Positions 39,401 to 51,522 of a stretch of DNA of 64,000 bases are shown here, piece by piece (position 1 is the stretch's first letter; each line of letters starts with the position of its first letter). The DNA comes from Campylorhamphus procurvoides (Eukaryota; Chordata; Aves; Passeriformes; Dendrocolaptidae). The stretch spans positions 279,080 to 343,079 of the forward strand of contig WBMV01009262.1 in the NCBI GenBank assembly GCA_013396655.1. The letters run 5' to 3'. Position numbers and translations under genes: made by a program. The notes below the pieces were generated by a model that searched no databases, had not been told where the DNA came from, and saw nothing but the letters and a program-made list of their open reading frames with translations.

Positions 39401-42400
39401 GCAGGGACACTTAGACCAGGTTGCTCCAAGCCCTATTCAACGTGGCCTTGAACACTTCCAGGGTTGGGACAGCCAAAGCTTCTCTGGGCAACCTGTGTCA
39501 GTGCCTCACTATCCTCACAGGGAAGAATTTCTTCTTGATCTCTAATCTAACCCTGCTCTCTGTCACTCCAGGCCCTTGTAAATAGTCTCTCTCCGTCTTT
39601 CTTGCAGGCTCCCTTCAGGTACTGGAAGGCCACAGTTAGGTCACCTCAGAGCCTTCTCTTCTCCAGGCTGAACAATCCTAATTCTCTCAGCCTTTCCTCA
39701 TAGCAGAGGTGCTTCATTCCTCTACTAACTTGGTGTCCTCCTCTGGGCTTTCTCCAACAGCCTGCTCAGCATCTCTTTGTGAGATATTTCACTCTGACAA
39801 TAAAACTACAAGGAAAAATAAAAGTGAGTGAAAGAGATAAGAAAGGTGTTCAGGAAGCCCCAGCTTTCTGGATGCTGCCTTTTTGTTGTGGTAAACTGTC
39901 AGGGGAAATGAACCCAACTCGAGAGAGATTACAAGTCAGAGTTACAATTTACTAAAAAGATTACAATAAATATAATGATACACTGGTTTTAACCCACAAA
40001 AATAGATGTATAACCCAGCATGCTAGGACATGAACAGGACAGTGTTCATTAACCCCTGTGCTGAGCACCACATGGTCTCCCTGAGTGCACAATAAAAGGA
40101 AAGGAAAACCTATTGGTGAGGATGATGGTCACAGTTCAGTCAAAGTAATGATTGCAGCTTGTCGAGAGTGGCAGTTGCAGTCCTGTTGAAGTTCTGGTCT
40201 TCCTCTGGATCCAATGAGTGGTACCACAAGTCCCAAAACCCGAAGATTGTATATGCTCAGGTTCAGGTGGGAATGCCCAGCACCTCCCCCAGGGCGAGGA
40301 GTTCCACAATGGATGATTTGACTCTGAGTCATGGGATACTTTTGGAATCTTGGATGGCCTAGGTCGTTGCAACTGCCTATTTTGCCAGTCCCTGATGGCC
40401 CATTAGCAGACATGACCCCTCAGGCTGAGTGTGAAGGTGCTGATGGGGAGTTATCATAGCTGAGTCACTGGTGTGAAGACAGAAACACTCCCATCTCACA
40501 GGGTTCTTTAACACCCACCTTGTAGCCTCAGGGGTCAGGTGTGCCCTGGGCAGCTGCTGCAAATGATGTGTTAACAGTCCATCAGAAATGACACAAAGGG
40601 TGTAAAATACACAGTTTTGGTTATACCCACATAGTGATAAACTGGTCCGCCCCTTAACTGGAGCACCTGTGAGTTGAAATCTGTGGCTGTCAGATGTGTG
40701 AATTGTCTTTGTGAGGAAATATCACTGTCGTCAGTTAACTATGCTCCCTAAACACAGGGATGTGTTTTCTAAGGTGGTATTGGTGAAGTGCCTATTGTTC
40801 CCAGTGTTCCCTGGGAGGGTTTGGTGATCTCCATCTCGTCTCCTCCACAGCTGTGGAAGGGTCGGTCGGACCCCGTCCTGCACATTGAGCTCCGGCGCTG
40901 GGCTGACCTGATGGTGGTGGCACCCCTGGATGCCAACACATTGGCAAAGATTGCCAATGGCATCTGTGACAACCTGCTGGTGAGCAACTGGGGCTCTGCC
41001 TTCCACTCCTCTCACCCCTCAGGATTGCCTGACCTTTTCTTCATGGAAACTTGTGCTTCTGCAGCATCATGATCACTGATATTTGCGTATTCTGCCCCCA
41101 CTTCATCTGCGTGTCTCTCTCTTCCTCAGGATGGTTCCCTCATTCTTTCCCAAACAGTTGGTCTTTCCTTCCCTGACCTACATCCCTTCCCTACTCCTCA
41201 GCTACTCCTGAGCTGTCAGTCTCTTCTGTTATTTCCCACTCCCCATGCTTTGCTTTTTCTGCTTTTTCTGGAGGGTGATATTTCTTTCTACCTCCACCCT
41301 CTCTTTGTCACTCATGAACAGAAACACACACTCACACTGCATTTTTTCAATGCAGTCTGGAAAGACACCTGTAAGATCAGATTAAACTCTTTACTTCCTG
41401 CTACCTTATCACCTCCTCACCTAATATAGTACAGACATTCAAACATGCAAACATTTACTTACCGTCCAGTCTCAGCTACAGAGTATTTTTTCTTGCTCAG
41501 GCTTGTTTTTTGGTATTGAAAGTGCTCTTTAAGCTCTTCAGACTAATCAGAAATTGTATTAAAAGAGAGTGTGCTTCTCTGTTGGGCGCTGAGGACTTTC
41601 AGCAGGGCTGACTGTTTTGTGGCCAGGCATTAACCACACAAAAGATCTCTCAGGAAGCTGCACGTCTGCATGACCAACAGCATTTTGGGTAAGAAATGCA
41701 TGTAAATGAACAAAATCCACCCAGATTAGGTCGCTGGGGATCTGAGAGAAGTCAGAAAGAGCTGTGGGAGGGGCAAGCAATGTCTTGTCCTTCTGGATCC
41801 CCTCAGTACTATGGATGCGATGGTTTAGCAGAGGGAAGAGCTCAGGAAAGATGTCAGTTATGCATGGCTTCACAAACTGCTGCCAGTCTTTTCAGAGAGC
41901 CTTATGAAAGGAAGAATTAGCTCCACGAAAAGAAAGCAAGTGCTGGAGGTGCTGGTTGGCAGTTTAGAAAACATTACAGCAGATGTCCGTGTGCTGGGAA
42001 GGGTTCAAGGCACAGGGTATGGAAAGGATGGGCAGGGTTCCTGTGAGGACTCTGATCCAAGGAGAGCCCTGCACTAGGGACTGCTGCTCCCTGGGAAGCT
42101 CCTTTGCATGACTTATCTGCTTCTAGGCCTGGGGAAACTGATGGGCATTGCATTAAGAACAAGCAGCATTTGCCTTTTTAAGGAGATGAGGTGATGCTGG
42201 GTTATCTGGAAGTGCAGCATGCTGCTAGATCATTTGTAATCTGCCAGCATCTGCTCCAGCAGCCCAGATGTGCTCCTGTTATCATCTGCTTGTATCCTGG
42301 AAGCAGCAGTGCTTCCTTATGGATCCAGTTGGCATATCATTTTAAAAAGACTCATTTGCCAACTTCCAGTGTTTATCTTTACAGCTGGCTTACCTGAAGT

Positions 42401-45400
42401 GTTGCCTGGGGATTTCTCTGTAGCTGATAAGATCTGTGGCCACCCCACAACTTCCCTGTCTCCCACATCGGCTGGCAGTCTGCACACATCCTGTTGCAGC
42501 TTGGTTTGCTCCAGACTGGGCTGCTCATTTGACCCTGGGCTGGAGCAAGATGGGATCTCTCCTCTTTGTAGCCTCCCTCATCTTTCCTGCATGTCAGACA
42601 TGAGCTTTGCTGGAATGTGATACAAATCAGTCTCAGCTCTGTGAGTTAGTCCAACTGCACTGGCAGATAGAGGCTTTTGGCCTCAAAATGATCCAGGCTG
42701 GGAAAGCACTTCTGTGCAGCAAAGGGATGGGAAGGAATGAGGAAATTCAACCCATTTCTTGGCTTCTCTTATAGACTTGTGTCATCCGTGCATGGGATCT
42801 GAGCAAACCTCTGCTCTTCTGCCCAGCCATGAACACAGCCATGTGGGAGCATCCTATCACAGCTCAGCAGGTGGAGCAACTGAAGGGCTTTGGCTACACA
42901 GAGATCCCCTGTGTAGTGAAGAAACTTGTGTGTGGAGATGAAGGTCAGTCTTCTTCCATGGCTTCTGACCCTTTTCCTGCCCCAGTGCTGCTCTCATCCT
43001 GAAGGGACATGTGTCCCTTTGTTGTGTGGCCTTCGAGATGTTGAATTGCCAGAGTTTGTACAAACAAGATGAAGTTTTGCCCTGTATTAGTCCCTTCTAT
43101 GAATTTTTAAGTAGTCTTAGGGGACCATCCAAGCCAGGCTTTCAAATGAGCCTGATACTGAGCAGAAATGCTTGTTCAAGGAGAGAGGAGATCAAAGAGA
43201 AGGGAAGCTCTGTAGTGTTTGTTATCAGCCTGAGATTTGGGTGTCCCGACTTTGCCCTCTGCTGTGACTAGGGGCTGTTTTCATCGTGCTTCAGTTCCTC
43301 AGCTCTGTCATCAGGATAAAATCTTATCCCTGAGAGCAGACAGTGAGAACAGCCCTTTGAAGATGTGGCTGAGGGTGGAGCTGGACACACATTTAACATT
43401 TGTTGTTGTTGTTGTTGCCTGGGTTACTTTTCAGCTTCCCAATCGAGTTTTGATTTGGGGTTTAGATACCACATTTCTCTGTGAAGTGAAAGCGGGGGTG
43501 GGGGAAGTTGTCCCACTCAGATTCAATAGATTTAGCTTGCAGTGCTAAGAAATACTACTGAAATGGTCTCATTTGTGTTTTAGAAGCTGCCTTAAATTAA
43601 GGTATTTTGACTTTTGGGAAGGGTTTTGATACAAACTGTTTGGATGAATGGATTTGCTTTTTTGTTAAAATTTTATTGAACAAATTATCTGTAAAATGTC
43701 CCCAGATTCCAGCCATAATAGTAAAATAGCAAACATACTATTACATGCACAGTAGTATGCTCTGACTTTTATGTAACAATCTCAACTCCAGCAGGATTTT
43801 AACCACCCTGTCAGTTCAATAACCAGTCTGTAGCTAAGCCAGGATGTTATAATGTCCTTCATGGTTAAATTCTAGGACTGGCTTAGTTTTGGAATCCAGA
43901 AGAAATACTTACAATTAGGTAAGTGTAGTCAAGTAACTCAGGCATCAGTTGAAATGTCCTGTATGATTATCCTTCCCCTGGGATTTTAGACATGGTTATA
44001 CCAAATTTCTTCATGTGCAGCTCTGCTGTGAGAACAAACTCCTGAAGGAACTTAGGGGAGAGGGATGACATGGACAGCTGTGCTCGGAGTAGCCACCTCT
44101 GGCTTGACTCCACTTGTGTTTGTGAGTCAGTTCACAACAAGATTTTCTTGTTGGCAAACACCAGGATTTTCCTGTCAGTTTGTAAGTGAATTATGGCAGA
44201 GCAGTAATGAATTCTCTCTCTCTGAATACCCAGTATTCCACCATTTCACCCCTTCCTTTGTTTTTCCAGGCCTTTCACCCCATAGTCTCTTTCACACTCG
44301 TTTTGGTTTTGTGGGTTCCATCCATGGCAGGGGTTTGCCTTGTTTTCACCCAAACAGCACATAGCACCACTCACACATCTGCTGCAGAAGAGATGCAATT
44401 TGCAACAGTTTTGTCTGTTGATGTTGTGGTTTGTTTTGCTCTAAAAGAGGTTTCTCTTCCTCAGCCCATGTGGTTGGTCTCACCTGAAATGTGCCAGATC
44501 CTCACTACCACCAAGTTTCTGCTCTGCAAGCTTTACTTGCTTCATTTTTCTCCCTTAGTAAACAGACAGAAAGTTCAAGTAAAAGTGAGTTAGAATAACA
44601 AATTAAATGGAGTTCCTTGATTGGATAGTTTCCATACTGACAGTATCTTCACCATCCTTAGCTGGATTTCTTAAGCCAGGCACACTGGAAGATTTCTACC
44701 TGTAGGCATAAGCTGTGCTGTAAGATGGGCTGCTTAGCACGATTTTGCCTTGCTAAACCTAAAAATCTAGGTGTGAATTACCAAGAGGTGTTGGAGAATT
44801 GGGTGGTGGAGGAGGAAGGCAGACCTTGGAAGTGCCCTGGAAGGGTGTAGCTCTGTCAAACCGTGCAGAGACTGTCAGGGCATATCTCTTGTTCAGCAGC
44901 ACCTGTCAGGTATGGCTCTTCTCCTCGAGGTAGCAGAATGGCCCAAATCTGCCTGCAGCTTGTCCACAGGATGCCCCAGACCTCCTGGGATTTACAGGTC
45001 TGAAAAAGAGGAAAACAGAACCTCCTAGAACAAATTTCTTCTGAGCAGTATGACATATATTTTATATTATGAGAGCAATTAGCCAGCAGGACAAAAACTC
45101 AACTTTCCAAAGGAGCCAAATGCCTATGGGAGAAGCATCTTTCCTCAACTCCAAGCAAATATTCAGGAGTGAATGGCCTGAGTTCCCACTGCTGAGGTTG
45201 GGCAACATGATTTAGTCATCTGTAGGCTTAAAATTCTGAACCTGTGTTTGAGAAGTATTTTAGAGGGGAGCACTAGCACAGAGTAGATTAGATGTTCATC
45301 TGGCAACTAACTAGTGTGAAAGGAAGAGTTTTGGTTTTGTTCTGTCCAGCACTCAGCCTTCTCCAAGAGTTACTCCCAAGATTCAGGCTGGCAAGAATCC

Positions 45401-45720
45401 AGGACAGCTTTCTATAATTTGGGTCTAACTGCAGAGTCTTGGGAATGGCATGAAGTCAGCAAGTCTTTTGTATAGGCCAAGACCATTTCAAAAAGATACT
45501 GAAACCACACAGTGTTTATGCTGGAGAAAGGAGGAGAAATAGGGAGTTTTGCTCCATATGTACTTTTTGGGGACAGTTTTGCACACTTGCCCCTCCCCTG
45601 GATTTCACAATGTGGTTTTGCTCTTACCCTGCAGGCCGAGGTGCCATGGCAGAAGTGTGGACCATCCTGGAGAGAGTTAAAGAGATGCTTAAAGAACTGG
45701 ATGTGCCAGGGCAGAGCTGA
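33497..45720 (+). CDS. PPCDC: Phosphopantothenoylcysteine decarboxylase, complete
   Basis: An FMN-dependent enzyme of the HFCD/flavoprotein family that decarboxylates 4'-phosphopantothenoylcysteine to 4'-phosphopantetheine in coenzyme A synthesis. Coding exons are 33497-33649 (exon acceptor at 33482), 38447-38542, 40851-40979, 42775-42943 and 45635-45720. They total 633 nt, giving 210 residues, against 204 in human. Visible motifs are KFHVLVGVTGSVAALKLP (flavin fold, from residue 23), DPVLHIELRRWAD with the catalytic His94, APLDANTL, ICDNLL, the PxMNxxMW signature as PAMNTAMW (143-150, catalytic Asn146) and KLVCGDEGRGAMAE with the reactive Cys179. All key residues are intact. The first about 20 residues are a variable, Pro-rich leader. 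Introns contain CR1 and LTR-type insertions. Confidence 0.97.
35096..35129. repeat. Perfect 15-bp hairpin in PPCDC intron
   Basis: Arms at 35096-35110 and 35115-35129 are exact inverted complements separated by the 4-base loop GGAG. The hairpin is embedded in three nearby 'aaggagttta' repeats (from about 35069). No flanking signals of a known RNA gene were seen. Confidence 0.85.
35375..35752 (+). mobile_element. CR1 LINE 3' end, plus orientation
   Basis: A longer CR1 copy runs from 'ggagaccttggagccccttc' through 'tttagactggatattaggaa' and 'gttggccagagaagctgtgg' to 'aaccattctgtgatcctgtg'. It lies in PPCDC intron 1 of the coding region. Confidence 0.93.
37081..37310. mobile_element. Truncated LTR-like element, related to 39895-40670
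   Basis: It begins TGTGCTGGTTTAAAGG, followed by 'gaaatgaacccagctcgaga', 'cagagttacaatttacttaa' and 'aacccacaaaaatagatgta'. The first 185 bases align with the start of the element at 39895. The TG start and internal AATAAA suit a passerine endogenous-retrovirus LTR. No coding sequence is present. Confidence 0.55.
39098..39142. repeat. Second copy of a 40-base block from 37266
   Basis: 'ttgccaatgcactcacacat' followed by 'gagtatcacttttaagtgga' occurs at about 37267-37306 and again at about 39098-39137. In the first place it directly follows the truncated LTR-like element; in the second it precedes a CR1 by about 190 bases. Confidence 0.85.
39328..39795 (-). mobile_element. CR1 LINE, longer copy, minus orientation
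   Basis: It starts 'gaatcacagaatcacagatt', continues with 'ggttgctccaagccctattc' and 'cttctctgggcaacctgtgt', and extends into the more internal CR1 region ('ttctcttctccaggctgaac', 'cctctgggctttctccaaca'). It lies in the PPCDC intron between 38542 and 40851. Confidence 0.93.
39895..40670. mobile_element. LTR-like element, fuller copy
   Basis: It shares its first about 170 bases with 37081-37265 and continues for about 600 more bases of noncoding sequence to near 'cgccccttaactggagcacc'. Length and start are compatible with a solo LTR of a bird endogenous retrovirus (ERVL-like by resemblance). Exact ends and target-site duplication were not resolved. It sits directly upstream of PPCDC exon 40851-40979. 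Confidence 0.5.
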
Positions 45721-46234
45721 TGTTTTGGCATGTAGATGGTGTTTTTATGCCTTTCTGATGGTTTGGAGATAAAATCAGCAGGAAGCCAAGCTGCCTGTGG
45801 GTACTCATGGCATGCATACCTATAGGTGCTCTTCAACAGAAGGATTCAACCGTTGTCTTCCAGCTGGTGCCAAACTGAAATGTGGGACATCACCATAGAC
45901 TTTTCAAAAGCAAAGCCAAGAATGTGCTGCCTTAGGGTGAAAAGCTTTGCTATCTTGCAAAGAGGGAGTAGCATTCCTGAGGCTTCTTAGCTCCCACTAC
46001 TTCACACATGCTCTCTTCTGAGGAAGCTGGAGAAGGTTTTCCAGCTCCAGTGGCTTCCCCAAGAACTTTGAGAGGAAAATGATGTGCAAATTCTGACGGT
46101 GGGGATAATGCCAGCTCCTTCCAGCATGTGTGTTTGGGACCATACCTGCTCTCCAAAGCTTGGTCCATAGCTGTGCTGGCTGCACATTCCCAGCAGGAGT
46201 CACTGTCCAAAAACCATTTTCCTTCTGGGAACTT

Positions 46235-46259
46235 AATAAAAAAGAACTGTCTTAATAAA
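46235..46259 (+). terminator. PPCDC: PPCDC polyadenylation signals (two AATAAA)
   Basis: Exact AATAAA occurs at 46235-46240 and 46254-46259, about 515 bases after the PPCDC stop, followed by T/G-rich sequence. The 3' UTR is therefore about 550 bases. Confidence 0.8.
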
Positions 46260-46279
46260 AAATCCTGTTCTTGATGAAT

Positions 46280-49200
46280 TGCCTCTTGTAGCTGCTCTGG
46301 GAGGTGTCTGCACCAAACATCTTTACTAGGTTGTGTCTGCTTGTGTTTTTTATCAGATATAGAGAAAAATTGACTGAAGGAAGCTCTCCATCCCCTAAAT
46401 TAGCCTTTGTCCTTTTGTAACTGTTGCCTGGACAGGGATGCAGGCATCAGCCTTGTTCCAAAATTCCACCTGCCCATCCAGGTTCTCCAGTTAGGAAATC
46501 CACAGGCTGGGCCCTCAGAGCAAGCCAGGGTGCATGTTTCCCAAGGGAATGAAGTCAAACTTCACCTATGATGATCATTTTCAGCATGAAAATTAACTGA
46601 AAAGCATGAATAAATTGGGAAATCCTCTACCCTCATGGGCCAGATCAGGGTTCCCCCAGTCCAGTCCAGTCTAGCCTTTCCTTGGGAATGTGGTCTTGCT
46701 CACAGAGGAATGGGAGCAAGGTGGAGCTCTGAAACATGCTGCTGTAGCATCTGACTCAAAAAGTATTTTAACTAAACCCAGACAAATTTAGCACCTTTGG
46801 TGCAACATGTGCATCCTACCTGTGGGGGAAGCTCCAGCCTGCTGTGCATCAGGGAGGAAGTTAACAGCTTAGGTTTGTTTGCCTTATCAGTCCCACATAA
46901 ATAAAAACCTCTGAACTCTCCCTGTTTTGGCTCTTACAGTGACAGAGATCCAGGGAGTCAAAGCTTTTGAGAAGGATCTGTGTGTGAGCAGAGCTTGTGG
47001 CACACACAAAGAGCTGTTGTGGTACTGTGGTTGTGACCTTTGCATTTGGCCTGGATTTTGGTGTGACCTGCACCATTGGCTCATGTTCTTACATGATGAA
47101 GCTCTCAGCTTCTCACAGGATCTTACTTTAAGCTAATCCAAGGCAGTAACAGAGATGCTGTTTGGTTTCCATGAGTTTTGATGGTGAATGTTGTTTCTCC
47201 TACTCACAAATGTGTATTCTGGCAGTTACAACTGTCCCTTGCCCTGGGGCTCTGCTGGGGACATCTCCTGTGATCAGAGTTGCTTATCCTTCCTCCTGTC
47301 CCTGACTTGGCAGCACAGAAAGTCCAATAATGAGATTCCTCATACCAGGACAAAAGACCATGTCCCTGTTAAGAGCCTTCATCTCTTCTAAGCCTGGTGT
47401 GCTGGCTTTAAACCGCTCCAGAAAGTTGACAAATGAACCTCTGCATAATTGCTGTTCTTTTTAATTGGCAGCAAGTCCTGATAGCGTTCCAGGATGGGAT
47501 AAACCTGTGCCCAAACCACCTTTTCTTCAGGGCAAATGGAAGAAACAGTTGAGTGCCTTTTGGGAAGCAGGAGCAGCTTTCAGCCTGGCACAGGCACACA
47601 TCCCTACCCATGGCTGGCAAGGTGCAGGCAGCCTGCAGGTAGAAGCTGCTCCCTGTGGAAAAGGAGAAGGAATAGAAGCTGGGGAAAGCTTGTGTGCTGT
47701 CACACGAGGCTTTAGGAGGGGACTTTGGGAGAGTCCTTTTCTAGGATGAGGCTTGGGACAATGAGTGAAGGACCTTATTCCACACCAGGGCTTTGTGCTG
47801 GCTTGGGTACAGGGTCTCCTTAGACAATGAGCTCACCAAGAGTTGTGGAGGGATGGATCCCTCAGGGCATTCAGGCTTTCAATGACTGAAAGCTCTGTGT
47901 GTGTCTTGGGTTCGCAGGGGAGACTCGAGATGATCCCCCTGTGCTTTTTCTTCAGCTCTTCATTTTAAGCTGCACACTGATTTTTTTGTTTCACTTTCCC
48001 ATGAAACTCTCGTATGACCGAGGCAGCATCCCCCGGGAATCCTGCTGTGTTGCAATTTCATTCATTCAGCTTTAAACTGTTTCTCTCAGCATGGCTTGGG
48101 AGCGATAAAGAGCAAGGACAAAAGCACAGCTAAGGCAGCAGCCCTCCTCCTTTCCTGGGCTCGGTCGTGACTCTCAGCATCCATGCCTCTGGCTGCTTCC
48201 CCCATCCCAAGCTCAATGAGACCCCTTTGCTACTTGAATTCAGGGGCACCAGAGGAGGATGGAGATGCCACGGTGCTGCTTTGGTCTGGCTTTGATCAGG
48301 AGTTGGCTCCCCAGCTGTGATTTGTGATGGGAATTGCATCATGCCACATGGTCATCCCATGCCATGCCTCCACCTTGGGAGGCTGCATCAGGAAAAAAAA
48401 GTCTTCAAAAAGGATAAAACATCCTGCTGTTTAGACTTCTAGCAGTTCTGCTTCTGTGATGCACCTGGTTCAGTGGCTTTGCATCCCAGGGCTCTGGATT
48501 TGGCATCTGCCTCCCCGGTGAGGGGGGATGCCCCCACTCCTCAAAAACAGGTGAGGTGGCAGTGGGAGAGGCTAATGGCTGGCACAGTGTATGGGGGTGT
48601 TCATACCGGTGTTCCCCTTCCTTGCAGGATTCAAAACAACACCCTGAGACACCCATCTTCCTCCTGTAATATTATGGTGACAGGCAAGTGCTTTTACTGT
48701 AGAAAAGAGAGATGATCCAAAGGGATAGTGGTAGTCCTGGCCTCTGCAATCATGATTTTGCCTTCAGTGTACTTAATTTTTTTGCCTCACCAGCTCTCCT
48801 GACTTAGGAGACATTTGAAAGCAGCTGATTTGCCCCAGCTGGTGATAAAGACAGTGCCAAAAGACATGGTACAACTTCTCACAGAGTCCTTGACACCAGT
48901 GACACTGATAGCTCAGCTCTGCCACGACAACCTTGCAATTAAAACTGGTGCAGTGCTCTTGCTCTGGTCAGCAACCTAGGTGGGTGCTTGAAAAATTGTT
49001 TCCAGGAGTAATTGAGGTTAATTAGAAGCTTGAATTCCCTGGAGCTGGGATGCTCAGAGATGCATAGCACAGAGAAATAATCCAATGGAGCAGTTCCCTG
49101 CTAGGTCTCACTTTGTTTGTTGTTTTATTCCTGGAATTTCATGTTGTCCTTTAGATGGAGACTGGAATTTTTCTCTGAGAGTCCTGGATTTGGTGTTGTA

Positions 49201-50933
49201 CCTTGTTTTTCTCTCTAGGGAAAACAGATGATAAAGGGGATGCAATGAGCACAATGAGAGGAGGAATAAAGGTGACTTAGTCATCACAATGAAGATAAAA
49301 TTAATCTGCTCCTGACCACAGGCTCCTGGGCTGCCTGCAGGGGGTGTAGAGAGAGGGGCTCTGCATGGAGGCTCCTAAAATCATACTTCATCAGGTGGGA
49401 TTGCAGGCACCTCTGTCTGAAAGCCAGGAAAGCCTGGCATGCTCCCAGCTCTTGCTCCCATGGCCCTCAGCCCCCAGAAAGCCATTTGATGTCCAGTGAC
49501 AGCTGTGGAGGGATGAGCACCCCAGGAACCCTTCATTCACCTGACCCCAGCCCTGCTGACAGGCAGGAGTATCCAGAAAATCCCCCCACATCCTGCTTCT
49601 AGTAAAGCTGGCACAGTGGGAGAGCATGTGAGGACAGGCAACACACCCCTCTGGCTTCCCACTGCCAGAGAAAGTTGCTGGGGTGCCAAGCACAGCAATA
49701 AAAGCTTTACAAAAGAGATTTATTCCTGCATGGCTCCTTGGATGGCTAGAGGAGCCTTTTCCCAGGAGGGCCAGAGCCCTGCAGCAGCCTGAACTTCCAT
49801 GGCTGGCTCTGCTCTCTGTCTCACTTGATTTACACAGGGCACTCGGGTGGTTTACAGGTTTGGAGAAACGTGATTCACAAACTCCAGCATGATAAGGATG
49901 AGGGAAAAAAGAAAAGCCACGTCAACCTGAAGGAATGCAGCCAGTAAAGAGCCCAGTCTGTGGCTGGCAAAAGCCCTGGAAGAGGGGATCTGGTGTAAAA
50001 AGGGACAAAATGGAAACATTTTCCTGAAAAAATAGCCGAAAGCCTCCCATCCCTGCTACAGGCAAGCACAGGTCACCTCACTTGGTCTCTCATCCCCCAA
50101 ATCCACTGCAGCTCTGAGGCCATGGGATAGCTCCAGGTAAACTCCACGGACACGGGTCGGCCAAACTTCCTAACTGGGAATAATTTACAACTCCAGCTCT
50201 TGTGTTTGTGCAGGGCTGCCTGTGCTTCCAGGGCTGCAGCCACCCTCCAGACCAGTGCTCCACTTCCCCGAGGGTAAGGAACTGGTGTGGGGTCTGGGAG
50301 CCATCCCAGAGCCATCCCAGCTATCCCAGAGTGAGCTCTTGGGTGAGTGGCAGGCAGGGGAAGCATTGTCCCTTTGTCCCCTCGCTCTGCCAGGCAACAC
50401 CATGTGCCTGCCAGGCACGTGGCTGGGGAAGCCTGCAGGGTTCTAAGGTTTCCTTTGTCAGTGGAGGTGGCTGCAGTGGGGGAAGCCCTGACCTGGTTCC
50501 TGCTGGCCCCCCACGTGCATCAATGCCCTGCACAAACACATCTCAACCTGCCAAACACAGCCCCTTGCTAAAGGCAGCAAAATTTGGCTGTGAGCAGAGA
50601 ACACAGCTGATACTGGAGAGAATCTCAGCTCTGGGGTGCAGGTGCCAGGGCACAGGCAGACAGACCTCTGCCCCTTGCTTTGCTTTGGAATACCCTTCTG
50701 CTGCTTTTGTGGCATCTCCAGGGAACCTGCATCCTGCATTACCCTCAGAGCAAGTTTGCTCTGAGATGCTCTGAGTGGATGTTATTTACAGCAGCATTTT
50801 TTCATTGATAGGAAATTGCTCTTAGTGAGGGCAAAAGCTTCTGAGGTGTGGGCAGGGTGCAGCAGGAGCACCCAAATGCTTCCAACCTATGAACCTTGCC
50901 AGTTGCTTCAGCAGAAAGTCAATATTGACCCTC
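46280..50933. other. Intergenic DNA downstream of PPCDC
   Basis: No gene, RNA or repeat family could be supported. Open frames are short, lack family motifs and do not join through plausible splice sites. Confidence 0.5.
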
Positions 50934-51522
50934 TGTCGGGGCCGACACACCTGTTACTGTTGCAAATAGTCTGATAAATAAAGATTTAATTATATAGAAG
51001 TAGTTCTGATAAAATAATCAAGATTGGATCATATAAAAGAAATAGTTGATTCGATTAAAGGTAGAAAATTGCGAAGCACACTGTATGGAATTGTTACAGA
51101 GTGTTATGTTTGAAGTGTGCAACCATGGATACCTTGTCAAGACTTACTGGACCAAGCATGTTGTTACTGGACCATATATGCTGCTTGGAAACCCCCTCAC
51201 CCCTTCCCATGTTGATCTGCATAGTAAGGATTCTAATCAGTAATTGACCAATAACTAGTTTTGGAATAAAAATGTATAGCCTATAGAACCGATCATTGTA
51301 AAGGTTAGATTTAAAAATGGACTTATGCAATACAGAAGTATAAAAACAAATAGAATAATGGACTTGTGTAACAGAAAGGTGTAAAAATGAATGGATTTTG
51401 TTGCTAAAGTGGAACATGCTTGGAGGAGCTGTCCTCTGTGTTCCCGGCGTGCCAGGTAAAGAAGTGTCTGCTTATTCACATCAAATTAGTTGGGTAAGTT
51501 TCTTTGATCCTGTTTGGTGACA
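50934..51522 (+). mobile_element. Solo LTR of an endogenous retrovirus (noncoding)
   Basis: A 589-bp A/T-rich block is bounded by TGTCGGGGCC and TTTGGTGACA, so the ends form the expected TG...CA with a TGTC/GACA inverted repeat. Its 3' part ('tgcttattcacatcaaatta', 'tttctttgatcctg') resembles the R-U5 end of bird ERVK-type LTRs. The flanks show no clear target-site duplication, so the insertion may be old. No internal viral region is present. Confidence 0.7.
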
